64,000 bases of DNA from the NCBI RefSeq assembly GCF_001418325.1, contig NZ_LIPN01000258.1, forward strand, positions 1 through 64,000, written 5' to 3'. This DNA comes from Streptomyces atriruber (GTDB lineage: Bacteria > Actinomycetota > Actinomycetes > Streptomycetales > Streptomycetaceae). Shown here piece after piece: positions 56,625 to 64,000 of the stretch; position 1 is the first letter of the stretch, and each line of letters starts with the position of its first letter. Under the pieces are notes generated by a model that searched no databases, was not told the DNA's origin, and saw only the letters and a list, made by a program, of their open reading frames with translations. Position numbers and translations under genes: made by a program.

Positions 56625-56702
56625 GCTTCGGGAAGGGGCGGGATCGGGGAAGGAACCGCCGGAGGCAAGACGCTCACCCCCCACTCACTCGCAGAGGACC
56701 CC

Positions 56703-57875
56703 ATGCCCACCACCCTCATCACCAACATCACCAGCCTCGTCACGAACGACCCGGAACAGGGCGACGGCACCCCGCTGGGCCTCCTGACGGACGCCGCCGT
56801 CGTCCTGGACGGCGAGACCATCGCCTGGGTGGGCCCGGCAGCCAAGGCCCCGTCGGCGGACGAGACCCACGACGCGCAGGGCCGCGCCGCGATCCCCGGC
56901 TTCGTCGACTCCCACTCCCACCTCGTCTTCGCGGGCGACCGCACCCAGGAGTTCAACGCCCGCATGTCGGGCCGCGCCTACTCCGCGGGAGGCATCCGTA
57001 CAACGGTCGCGGCGACCCGGGCCGCCACGGACGAGGCCCTCGAAGCGAACCTCACCCACTACCTCGCAGAGGCCCTCCGCCAGGGCACGACCACGTTCGA
57101 GACGAAGTCGGGCTACGGCCTGAACACCGAGGACGAGTCCCGCGCCCTGCGCATCGCGGCACGCCACACCGACGAGGTCACCTTCCTCGGCGCGCACATC
57201 GTCTCCCCGGACTACGCGGAGGACCCGGCGGCGTACGTGGACCTGGTGACGGGCGAGATGCTGGAGGCCTGCGCGCCCCACGCCCGCTGGATCGACGTCT
57301 TCTGCGAGAAGGGCGCGTTCGACGGCGACCAGGCCCGCGCGATCCTGACGGCGGGCAAGGCGAAGGGCCTGCACCCCCGCATCCACGCGAACCAGCTGTC
57401 CTACGGCCCGGGAGTGCAACTCGCGGTAGAACTGGACGCCGCATCGGCGGACCACTGCACGCACCTGACGGACGCGGACGTCGACGCCCTCGCGAACGGC
57501 AACACGGTCGCGACGCTCCTCCCCGGCGCGGAGTTCTCGACCCGCGCCGAGTGGCCCGACGCCCGCCGCCTCCTGGACGCGGGCGCGACGGTGGCCCTCT
57601 CCACGGACTGCAACCCGGGCTCGTCCTTCACGTCCTCGGTGCCGTTCTGCATCGCCCTGGCCGTACGGGACATGGGGATGACCCCGGACGAGGCGATCTG
57701 GTCGGCGACGGCGGGCGGCGCGGCGGCGCTGCGCAGGGACGACATCGGCAGGATCACCGTGGGGGCCCGGGCGGACCTGGCCTTCCTGGACGCCCCGAGC
57801 CACGTCCACCTCGCCTACCGGCCGGGCGTGCCTCTGGTCGGCGAGGTGTGGCGACGGGGCGCACGGGTGGCCTGA
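56703..57875 (+). CDS. hutI: Imidazolonepropionase
   Basis: 390 residues. [12 protein letters not shown] (metal His-x-His), HIHANQL, ADHCTHL and STDCNPGSS are the conserved metal and substrate-binding positions. It opens the imidazolone ring of imidazolone-5-propionate to give N-formimino-L-glutamate, the substrate of HutF. ATG 56703, preceded by GCAGAGGACC. Last gene of the hut operon, separated from hutF by a repeat-containing gap. Confidence 0.96.
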   Translation: MPTTLITNITSLVTNDPEQGDGTPLGLLTDAAVVLDGETIAWVGPAAKAPSADETHDAQGRAAIPGFVDSHSHLVFAGDRTQEFNARMSGRAYSAGGIRTTVAATRAATDEALEANLTHYLAEALRQGTTTFETKSGYGLNTEDESRALRIAARHTDEVTFLGAHIVSPDYAEDPAAYVDLVTGEMLEACAPHARWIDVFCEKGAFDGDQARAILTAGKAKGLHPRIHANQLSYGPGVQLAVELDAASADHCTHLTDADVDALANGNTVATLLPGAEFSTRAEWPDARRLLDAGATVALSTDCNPGSSFTSSVPFCIALAVRDMGMTPDEAIWSATAGGAAALRRDDIGRITVGARADLAFLDAPSHVHLAYRPGVPLVGEVWRRGARVA

Positions 57876-57914
57876 GCAGGCCCTGGACCGAGCAGGCCCT
57901 GGACCGAGCAGACC

Positions 57915-58703
57915 CTAGGCCGCCCACATTCCGCCGTCGACCCGAAGCACCGTGCCGGTGACGTACGAGGCCCGGTCGCTGAGGAGCCACGCGGCGGCCT
58001 GGGCGATCTCCTCCGGATCGGCGGCACGCCCCAGCGGGGTCTGCGAGTTGAGGTGGTCGATGGTGCCGGGGGAGTTCGCGTCCCACTCGCGGAGCATCTC
58101 GGTCAGCGTGGTGCCGGGCGCGACGGCGTTGACGCGGATGTTCTCGGGCCCGTACGTGACGGCGGCGGACGCGGTGAGGCTGTTGACGGCGCGCTTCGTC
58201 GCCGCGTACGCGGGCAGGGCGGGGTTGGCCACGAGGCTGCCGACGCTGGAGGTGTTGACGATGGCGCCGCGCCGCGACGTGGCGCGGATGGCGGCGACCT
58301 CGGCGTTCATGGCGAGCCAGGTCCCCTTGAGGTTGACGCCGGTCACGTGGTCGAAGTCGTCCTCCGACAGCTCGTCCATGGGGCCGGGCGGCTGCCCGGC
58401 CGCCCCGTTGTTGAAGGCGACGTCGAGCCGCCCGTACAACTGGACGGCCCGCTCGACGGCGCCGCGTACGCTGTCGCCGTCACCGAGGTCGCACACGACG
58501 TGATCGGCGACGCCCCCGTCGTCCCGTATCCCCTCGACCACGCCTGCCAACTGCGCCTCGGTCCGGGAGGCGAGAAGAACCCGGGCCCCTTCCCGGGCGA
58601 AGAGCCGGGCGGCGGCGGCACCGATGCCGCGCCCGGCGCCGGTGACGAGGGCGACCTTGCCGGAGAGCAGACCAGCACCGTACGAATGCGTCATGTCGTT
58701 CAT
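57915..58703 (-). CDS. Short-chain dehydrogenase/reductase (second SDR/MmyB pair)
   Basis: 262 residues from ATG 58703. TGAGRGIGAA, NNGAAG, NTSSVGS and YAATK give nucleotide binding, NNAG-type and catalytic Ser-Tyr-Lys positions. An Arg after beta-2 (LLASRTEAQ) suggests NADPH. Divergent from the MmyB-type regulator at 58791, with an 87-base shared promoter region. Substrate unknown. It resembles the 37890 SDR only at family level, so the two pairs need not be recent duplicates. Confidence 0.92.
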   Translation of the reverse strand: MNDMTHSYGAGLLSGKVALVTGAGRGIGAAAARLFAREGARVLLASRTEAQLAGVVEGIRDDGGVADHVVCDLGDGDSVRGAVERAVQLYGRLDVAFNNGAAGQPPGPMDELSEDDFDHVTGVNLKGTWLAMNAEVAAIRATSRRGAIVNTSSVGSLVANPALPAYAATKRAVNSLTASAAVTYGPENIRVNAVAPGTTLTEMLREWDANSPGTIDHLNSQTPLGRAADPEEIAQAAAWLLSDRASYVTGTVLRVDGGMWAA

Positions 58704-58790
58704 ACCGAGGAGCCTGCGCCGCCCCGCGCCCCGCATCCAGGACCCACCAGTACCTGGCTGACCAGCGGCGACGTCCCGCACACTTGACCG

Positions 58791-59642
58791 GTGAACCGAC
58801 AAGAACGGGAACTGGCGGGCTTCCTGCGCAGCAGGCGCGAACGCATCACGCCCGCGGACGTGGGGCTGCCCGCGGGCCCGCGCCGCCGCACGCCGGGCCT
58901 GCGCCGCGAGGAGGTGGCGCAGCTGGCGTACATCTCGACGGAGTACTACACGCGCCTGGAACAGGCCCGCGCCCCGCACCCGTCCCGGGAGGTCCTGGCC
59001 CAACTGGCCAGGGCCCTGCGCCTGACGGACCCGGAGCGGGACCACCTCCACCACCTGGCAGGCGTCCCGCCCGCCCCGCCGCGGGGCCCGTCGAGGGAGG
59101 TGCGCCAGAGCATCGTCGACCTCCTCGACCGCCTCCCGGAGGCGGCGGCGATCGTCCTGTCGGCGACGTACGAGGTCATCGCCTGGAACGACCTGGCGGC
59201 GGCGCTGATGGAGGACTTCTCCCTCCTGCCCCGCCGGGACCGCAACCTGGCCCGCCGCACGTTCCTGCCTCACCGCGAGGAGGGCTGCTCCCTGTACGGG
59301 GTCTCGGACACGGAGGAGTTCTCCCGGACGATGGCCCAACACCTCCGCACGACGGCGGCGCGCTACCCGGACGACCCGGAGGTCAAGTCTTTGATGACCG
59401 AACTCCGCACCAGGAGCCCGGAGTTCGCCGAGCTCTGGGCCACGCACGACATATCCGCCCGCCCCACCCTGTGCAAGACCTTCCAGCACCCCGTGGTCGG
59501 TTTCGTGGCCGTGCACTGCGACGTCCTGGACATCACGGACCGGGACCAGCGCGTCTTCATCTACACGGCGGCACCGGGCTCGGAGGAGGCGATGCGGCTG
59601 CTGTCGGTGGTGGGCACGCAACGCATGGACGTACCGGGCTGA
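58791..59642 (+). CDS. MmyB-type transcriptional regulator (second copy)
   Basis: 283 residues, GTG start. The HTH includes RTPGLRREEVAQLAYIS and YYTRLEQAR; the MmyB domain has YEVIAWNDLAAAL and the late RVFIYTAAPGSEE. Same order and length as the 36889 protein. It probably represses the divergent SDR until an acyl-type or other small ligand binds. Confidence 0.92.
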   Translation: MNRQERELAGFLRSRRERITPADVGLPAGPRRRTPGLRREEVAQLAYISTEYYTRLEQARAPHPSREVLAQLARALRLTDPERDHLHHLAGVPPAPPRGPSREVRQSIVDLLDRLPEAAAIVLSATYEVIAWNDLAAALMEDFSLLPRRDRNLARRTFLPHREEGCSLYGVSDTEEFSRTMAQHLRTTAARYPDDPEVKSLMTELRTRSPEFAELWATHDISARPTLCKTFQHPVVGFVAVHCDVLDITDRDQRVFIYTAAPGSEEAMRLLSVVGTQRMDVPG

Positions 59643-59778
59643 GTGCCGCGAGTGCTCTGACCGGGAAGGTTGGCCGGGTCGCGGACCCGGGCCCTGCACG
59701 CCTACCTGCGCTGGCGCAACGCGAACGCCCGCCACTCCCACGTACTTGCCCGAGTGCCGGAGGGGACAGAAGGACGAC

Positions 59779-60156
59779 TCAGGAGGCGGACGGCTCGATC
59801 TCCCCCGCAAAGACGATGACCTGGTCGATGAGGCTTCGCCGCAGATGGACGACGTCCGTTCCCGCCAGGCGGGGGCCTCCATCCGGAGTGGTGAAGACCC
59901 ACTGGTACCGGGCCCACTCGTCAGGCATGTCCACCGCTGAGCAGCGCACCATCGTGCCGGTCCCCGCCGGGTGGCTCCGGATGTCCAGCACGAACCGCTC
60001 GACCGCCGCGATTCCTTCGCTGCGACCCAACGGCCCCCAAAGGACCACGTCTGAGGTCAGGGCCTGGGAGAGCAGGGCAGTCACATAGCTGTCGTCCGAG
60101 GCGTTAAACGCGGAGATGAACGTATCGATCGCGGAGCGTGCCGTCTCTTCCTGCAT
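59779..60156 (-). CDS. SnoaL/NTF2-like protein
   Basis: 125 residues. An N-terminal helix (ETARSAIDTFISAFNASDDSYVTALL) and a curved sheet ending in WARYQWVFTTPDGGPRLAGTDVVHLRRSLIDQVIVFAGEIEP give the cone-shaped NTF2-like layout. Members include polyketide cyclases, steroid isomerases and many unknown proteins; catalytic residues cannot be assigned. Isolated, 81 bases from the lipoprotein gene in the same direction. Confidence 0.83.
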   Translation of the reverse strand: MQEETARSAIDTFISAFNASDDSYVTALLSQALTSDVVLWGPLGRSEGIAAVERFVLDIRSHPAGTGTMVRCSAVDMPDEWARYQWVFTTPDGGPRLAGTDVVHLRRSLIDQVIVFAGEIEPSAS

Positions 60157-60237
60157 GCCCCAGTAATACCAGCCGTTGCGGGTGCGCTCGTCGCGCGAGC
60201 CGCCTTCCGATCACGGTGGACCATCCCGGCCACAGCA

Positions 60238-60834
60238 CTAGCCGACCGTGAGGTTCGTGAACCGGATCGTGACGCTCTGGGCGTTGCCGGTCTGAGGGTC
60301 GTCGACCTTGATGGCCCTGGGCTCTTGCAGGGTGTACTGCTTCGTCGCATTGCCCGTGGTGTCCAACATGCTGAGGGATGCCGTCCCGGGCTGGATGTTG
60401 CCGTTGATCAGGTCGGTGAGCTGCTGGGACTGTTCGGCGCCGCGGACCACGGTCACCGTGCCCGTCTGCTGCTGGCCGGGGATGAGCTTGTTGGAGGGCG
60501 ACTGCTCCGTGGGCTGGTCCACCTTCAGTTCGGTGACTCCGCCGAGGGTCTCGGTGCCGCCGTCGACGCTCAACTGGAAGGTGTGGTTGGCGGTGGTGTC
60601 GCCCTGCAGGAAGTTCGACTCCCCGCCTTCGGCCCGGGAGGACAGATCCGAGTTGCCCTTCGCGCCGTTGTCGGACGACTTGGCGTGCGACTCGGCCTTC
60701 TGGGACGAGCTGGCGCTCGACGCGTCGGTGTCCGAGGACTCGGAGCCGCACGCGGTCAGCAGCCCCAGGGACAGCAGGGCGGCGGTGGCTACCCCGGCCA
60801 TGCGGCGGCGCGAGCTGATGGTGGAACGGGTCAT
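60238..60834 (-). CDS. Lipoprotein with phage-tail-tube-like (gp19) domain
   Basis: 198 residues. The signal peptide ends in LLTAC (lipobox, Cys ~29), followed by a Ser/Asp/Lys linker to about residue 70. The C-terminal domain reads HTFQLSVDGG, GGVTELKVDQPTEQ, KLIPGQQQTGTVTVVRG, LTDLINGNIQPGTASLSMLDTTGNATKQYTLQEPRAIKVD. This is the order of the T4 gp19/Hcp-type tail-tube family: strand with DG, G-hT-EV, K-h-PG, G-hTh-RG, short helix, hhLLD--G, then the A-P-K end. Anchored to the outer face of the membrane, it would be an exported relative of tail-tube proteins (inference). Confidence 0.78.
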   Translation of the reverse strand: MTRSTISSRRRMAGVATAALLSLGLLTACGSESSDTDASSASSSQKAESHAKSSDNGAKGNSDLSSRAEGGESNFLQGDTTANHTFQLSVDGGTETLGGVTELKVDQPTEQSPSNKLIPGQQQTGTVTVVRGAEQSQQLTDLINGNIQPGTASLSMLDTTGNATKQYTLQEPRAIKVDDPQTGNAQSVTIRFTNLTVG

Positions 60835-61112
60835 GGCGAGACTCCCTGAGCTGTCGAGGCTTGAGCCGTCGACGGCGCGCCGGGACCATTTCCCTGACGC
60901 TCACCGGTCAACGACCGCTTGTGCTGGACGACTTGAGTCTGTGAGTCGACCGGTCCCAGCCACCACAAGTAGCGGCCAGAACGGGAAGCTGGAACGCACG
61001 GCCCCCGCTGACCAGGCGAAACAAACCACGGATGGAACGCTGGAACGGGACGCCCACGGTGGGAGTGCGGGAGACCCTGGTAGCTCCTGGGCTCCGTTCC
61101 TGTGCTTGTGTC

Positions 61113-61643
61113 TCAGGTTCGATCGGCGCTGAACGGTACGGCGCTTGCCAGGGCTAGATCCCGCCAGGCGAGGTACTTGCCCATATCGGGGTGCTGAATC
61201 AGCTCGCGGTCGATCTGCGTACCGTCGGGCCGGTAGTTGAGGTGCCCGACCGTCGTCTCGTCGAACAGCCAGAAGTCCTGCTCAGGAAGCCCCGGGTTCG
61301 GCCGGTCCGTCACATCAACGATCTGGTAGTCCTCCCCGGCCGCGACATTTCCGGGAACGCACCACTCGAACAGGTACCGGCTGTACGGCGTGAGCGGTCG
61401 GCGTACGACCTTGGCGCGTGTCATCGTCCGCCCGGCCGCCGCATGGTCTCTGATCACCCGATGCCATGAGGCGTTGAAGTCGCCGGGCTTCTCGGCCCCG
61501 GCAAGGAAGTCGCGTACCGTCTCGGCCTCGGCGGGCATGGTGTACGTCTGGTGCACTTCGAGCCGGAAGGCGGAACGCTCGAAGTCGCGGAAGTACGCCT
61601 GCCAGGTGTCGCCATCCAGCAGGACGGGGCCAGAGCCATCCAT
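61113..61643 (-). CDS. DUF6879 family protein
   Basis: 176 residues from ATG 61643 (AGGAGAG eleven bases upstream). The block WQAYFRDFERSAFRLEVHQTYTMPAEAE and the TRAKVVRRPLTPYSRYLFEW centre are typical of DUF6879, a family found beside XRE regulators and ATP-binding proteins in Streptomyces. Function unknown. Its 5' end lies over an opposite-strand remnant of an ATP-binding protein, suggesting a decayed whiJ-type locus. Confidence 0.85.
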   Translation of the reverse strand: MDGSGPVLLDGDTWQAYFRDFERSAFRLEVHQTYTMPAEAETVRDFLAGAEKPGDFNASWHRVIRDHAAAGRTMTRAKVVRRPLTPYSRYLFEWCVPGNVAAGEDYQIVDVTDRPNPGLPEQDFWLFDETTVGHLNYRPDGTQIDRELIQHPDMGKYLAWRDLALASAVPFSADRT

Positions 61644-61675
61644 GGGCACGGGTTCTCTCCTCATGGTTCGTCCAG

Positions 61676-61812
61676 AGTCCCGAGCTCGCAGCGCGGGCGG
61701 CGACGACGAGACGGGACGCGGGCTCGCCCTGCTCGACGCGGTCTCACTGCGGTGGGGCGTCGAGCAGGTACCCAACAGCAAGACCGTCTGGTGCGAACTG
61801 GGGGAGGGGTAG
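61676..61812 (+). pseudogene. C-terminal remnant of an RsbW-like ATP-binding protein
   Basis: The frame reads DDETGRGLALLDAVSLRWGVEQ ... KTVWCELGEG then stop, which is the G2 box (GRGLALL) and closing strand of GHKL anti-sigma-type proteins. Nothing upstream encodes the N-box or G1 box; the opposite strand carries the DUF6879 gene there. So this is a truncated remnant. Confidence 0.7.
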
Positions 61813-62135
61813 ATGCTGCGCCGGATTCTCGCCCGGCTGCTGCCGGGGACCGGCGCGCGACGGGCGGTCGCTAGCGGTCGCGCCGTCGAGGCGCCGGACC
61901 AGGTCACTCGCCCGCGCCCCGAGAGCGGCGGCCCCGCCTCCCGCGCAGCCCTTACGCACGTGAGGCCGCCGAGGGCCGCACCATCGACGTCAGCGAAGTC
62001 CCCCTCGCCCGCCCCTGCTACCGCGCCGCCGAGCTCCGCCTCCTCCAGGCCGAACGGCGACTCGCGCTCGCCCGCGCGCTGGAGGGCGTGGACTACGGGC
62101 CCGCGGTCATCCACGGGCTGCCCGTGCCCGCCTGA
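61813..62135 (+). pseudogene. Small gene with a frameshift
   Basis: ATG 61813 overlaps the stop of the remnant above (GTAGATG) and opens with MLRRILARLLPGTGARRA. From about 61940 a protein-like frame continues in a different phase: SPYAREAAEGRTIDVSEVPL ... YRAAELRLLQAERRLALARALEG ... VIHGLPVPA, stop 62133-62135. The two frames overlap, and neither is convincing alone over the whole length. A frameshift (or a sequencing error) separates them. Confidence 0.5.
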
Positions 62136-62167
62136 AGGCGCCCCGCCAGGTACGGCATCCTGGCCCC

Positions 62168-62875
62168 ATGAAGACCATCGGCCTCATCGGCGGCATGAGC
62201 TGGGAGTCCAGCGCCGAGTACTACCGGCTGCTCAACGAGGGCGTGCGGGAGCGGCTCGGGGGGCTGCATTCCGCCCGCTGCGTGCTGTACTCCGTCGACT
62301 TCGCGGAGATCGAGCAGTTGCAGGTGAACGGGGAGTGGGAGCGGGCCGGGGACGTACTCGCCGCTGCCGCCGAGGGAGTTGAGGCCGCCGGCGCCGATCT
62401 CGTCCTCATCTGCACCAACACCATGCACAAGGTCGCCGATCAGGTGGCGGCCGCCCTCTCCGTGCCGCTGCTGCACCTCGCGGACGCCACCGCCGAGGCC
62501 GTGCGCGCGGCGGGCGTCACGCGCGTGGGGCTGCTCGGCACCGCGTTCACCATGGAGCAGGACTTCTACCGGGAGCGGCTCACGGGGCATGGGCTGGACG
62601 TGCTCGTGCCGGACGACGGCGGACGGGACGTCGTCCATCGCGTGATCTACGAGGAGTTGTGCCTCGGTGTGGTGCGGGAGGAGTCGCGTGCCGCGTATCA
62701 GGAGGTCATCCGAGGCCTTGTGCGCCGCGGCGCCGAGGGCGTGATCCTCGGGTGCACGGAGATCGAGCTGCTCATCGGGCAGGCGCACAGCCCGGTGCCG
62801 GTGTTTCCCACGACCCGGCTGCACGCGGAGGCAGCCGTTGACGCGGCGCTGGCCGCCCCGGCCGATCGCGGGTGA
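62168..62875 (+). CDS. Aspartate/glutamate racemase family protein
   Basis: 235 residues. The two catalytic cysteines sit in ICTNTMHK (~83) and GCTEIELL (~196), and the N-terminus GLIGGMSWESSAEYY is typical of aspartate-racemase-type enzymes (cofactor-independent, two-base mechanism). It should interconvert L- and D-aspartate or another acidic amino acid. A 13-bp hairpin follows. Not in an obvious operon. Confidence 0.9.
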   Translation: MKTIGLIGGMSWESSAEYYRLLNEGVRERLGGLHSARCVLYSVDFAEIEQLQVNGEWERAGDVLAAAAEGVEAAGADLVLICTNTMHKVADQVAAALSVPLLHLADATAEAVRAAGVTRVGLLGTAFTMEQDFYRERLTGHGLDVLVPDDGGRDVVHRVIYEELCLGVVREESRAAYQEVIRGLVRRGAEGVILGCTEIELLIGQAHSPVPVFPTTRLHAEAAVDAALAAPADRG

Positions 62876-62885
62876 GGAAACAGCC

Positions 62886-62924
62886 GTGGGGCCCGCCCGT
62901 CGAAGTTCAAGGGGCGGGCCCCAC
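62886..62924. terminator. Hairpin terminator, 13-bp perfect stem
   Basis: Arms 62886-62898 and 62912-62924 pair perfectly around a 13-base loop, between the convergent racemase and sigma-factor genes. Confidence 0.85.
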
Positions 62925-62983
62925 AGGGCCGTTCATGCGCTCAGCGGAGTCGTGCATGCGCCGAAGTGCAGCGCGGCGACACC

Positions 62984-63934
62984 TCATTCCTCGACCGTCA
63001 GTCCCTTGCGGAGCTTGACGAGAGTGCGCGACAACAGGCGCGAGACGTGCATCTGCGAGATGCCCAGCTCTTCGCCGATCTCCGACTGCGTCATGTTGGC
63101 GACGAAGCGGAGGGAGAGGATCTTGCGGTCACGCGGCGGCAGTTCGGCGATCAGCGGCTTCAGCGACTCGACGTACTCGATGCCTTCGAGGCCGTGGTCC
63201 TCGTAGCCGATCCGGTCCGCGAGGGCGCCTTCGGAGTCGTCCTCCTCGGGCTGCGCGTCCAGGGAGCTCGCCGTGTAGGCGTTGGAGGCGGCCATGCCCT
63301 CGACGACCTCGTCGTTGGAGATGCCCAGGCGCTCGGCGAGCTCGCCCACCGTGGGGGCGCGATCGAACTGCTGGGCGAGTTCGTCGCCCGCCTTGGCGAG
63401 GTCCAGTCGGAGCTCCTGCAGGCGGCGCGGGACCCGCACCGACCAGCTGGTGTCGCGGAAGAAGCGCTTGATCTCGCCGACGATCGTCGGCATCGCGAAG
63501 GTGGGGAACTCGACGCCGCGGCTGAGTTCGAAGCGGTCGATCGCCTTGATGAGGCCGATCGTGCCGACCTGGATGATGTCCTCCATGGGCTCGCTGCGGG
63601 AGCGGAACCGGGAGGCCGCGAACTTCACCAGGGCGAGGTTCAGTTCGACCAGGGTGTTGCGGACGTACGCGTATTCGTGCGTGCCTTCTTCGAGGGATTC
63701 GAGGCGCTCGAAGAGGGTCTTGGACAGGGCCCTCGCGTCCAGCGGCGCCACCTCGTCGTACGGCGGGATCTCGGGAAGGCCCTCGAGGACTTCGTGGGTG
63801 TCCTGAGCGACTTCCTGGGCATGCTGAGCCGGGACGGGCTCGTGGGCAGGACCCGGGATCTCGGTGGCGGAGCGGTGCGGCGGGAGTGTCGACGTCGCCT
63901 GGTCAGTATGCGATTCGTCGAGCCGGGGTGACAT
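62984..63934 (-). CDS. RNA polymerase sigma factor, SigB/SigF subfamily
   Basis: About 316 residues. Region 2 (EDIIQVGTIGLIKAIDRFE) with core binding and -10 recognition, region 3 (FPTFAMPTIVGEIKRFFRD ... RVPRRLQEL) and region 4 (MTQSEIGEELGISQMHVSRLL) follow in order. An N-terminal ~70 residues is Asp/Pro/Thr-rich and not conserved. This is the stress/sporulation sigma subfamily controlled by RsbW-like anti-sigma factors in Streptomyces; which paralogue cannot be said. I chose ATG 63934 because GGAGG lies five to six bases before it; ATGs at 63946 and 63958 lack one. Confidence 0.93.
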   Translation of the reverse strand: MSPRLDESHTDQATSTLPPHRSATEIPGPAHEPVPAQHAQEVAQDTHEVLEGLPEIPPYDEVAPLDARALSKTLFERLESLEEGTHEYAYVRNTLVELNLALVKFAASRFRSRSEPMEDIIQVGTIGLIKAIDRFELSRGVEFPTFAMPTIVGEIKRFFRDTSWSVRVPRRLQELRLDLAKAGDELAQQFDRAPTVGELAERLGISNDEVVEGMAASNAYTASSLDAQPEEDDSEGALADRIGYEDHGLEGIEYVESLKPLIAELPPRDRKILSLRFVANMTQSEIGEELGISQMHVSRLLSRTLVKLRKGLTVEE

Positions 63935-64000
63935 GGTGTCCTCCATCGTTCTCGGCATATGGCTGCCGATGCCAATACGTGCACTGCGGTGTGCGGCGCC

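Overview
The window is high-GC actinobacterial DNA that reads as a Streptomyces chromosome. GTG, TTG and ATG starts, GC-rich third codon positions, a bldA-type tRNA-Leu(UAA), a whiJ-type regulator/DUF397/ATPase locus and many roadblock, MmyB and SigB/F-type proteins all point that way. The right-hand three quarters looks like conserved core chromosome. The leftmost 17.5 kb is the right end of a modular polyketide gene cluster.

Layout. 1-17.5 kb: the 3' end of one modular type I PKS gene (AT end-KR-ACP), a complete two-module terminal PKS gene (KS-AT-DH-ER-KR-ACP / KS-AT-DH-ACP-TE), then three tandem cytochrome P450 genes, closed by a perfect 19-bp hairpin. 17.6-21 kb: a convergent FtsX-type ABC permease and its ATPase. 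21.4 kb: bldA. 22-27 kb: a Bax-inhibitor-1 family membrane protein, small conserved proteins, a thiolase and a DinB/maleylpyruvate-isomerase-like protein. 27-29 kb: a whiJ/abaA-type locus. 29-31.7 kb: three tandem paralogues of an unknown family, the last a frameshifted pseudogene. 31.7-36.3 kb: two coupled exported proteins, an SGNH hydrolase and cystathionine beta-synthase. 36.3-36.9 kb: gene-free, rich in dispersed repeats. 36.9-38.7 kb: MmyB-type regulator divergent from an SDR. 38.7-44 kb: an NCS1 permease and a four-gene osmoprotectant-type ABC transporter. 44.2-46.6 kb: an ammonia-lyase-fold protein lacking the standard MIO triad, coupled to an RpiR regulator. 46.6-48.9 kb: an operon of roadblock proteins. 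49-52 kb: APC permease and a diaminopimelate-decarboxylase-like enzyme. 52.2-57.9 kb: histidine utilisation genes hutU, an M20 hydrolase, hutF and hutI. 57.9-59.6 kb: a second SDR/MmyB pair. 59.8-64 kb: NTF2-like protein, a lipoprotein with a phage-tail-tube-like domain, a DUF6879 protein, gene remnants, an Asp/Glu racemase and a SigB/F-type sigma factor.

How the genes work together. The last PKS modules both carry methylmalonyl-type ATs. The penultimate module should fully reduce its beta-carbon. The final module has a DH but no KR, so it should leave a beta-keto group unless a ketoreductase acts in trans, and TE then releases the chain. The three P450s are the obvious post-PKS oxidases. I could not identify the product. 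The hut operon is translationally coupled and follows the HutF route (formiminoglutamate to N-formylglutamate), with an M20 hydrolase where a deformylase would be expected.

Two dispersed repeat families are visible: a roughly 30-bp hairpin-forming element (seven copies) and a 45-bp element (two copies). Some copies lie inside coding sequence. Limits: everything here was read by eye. Domain, stereochemistry and operator calls are motif-based, and no homology search was run.
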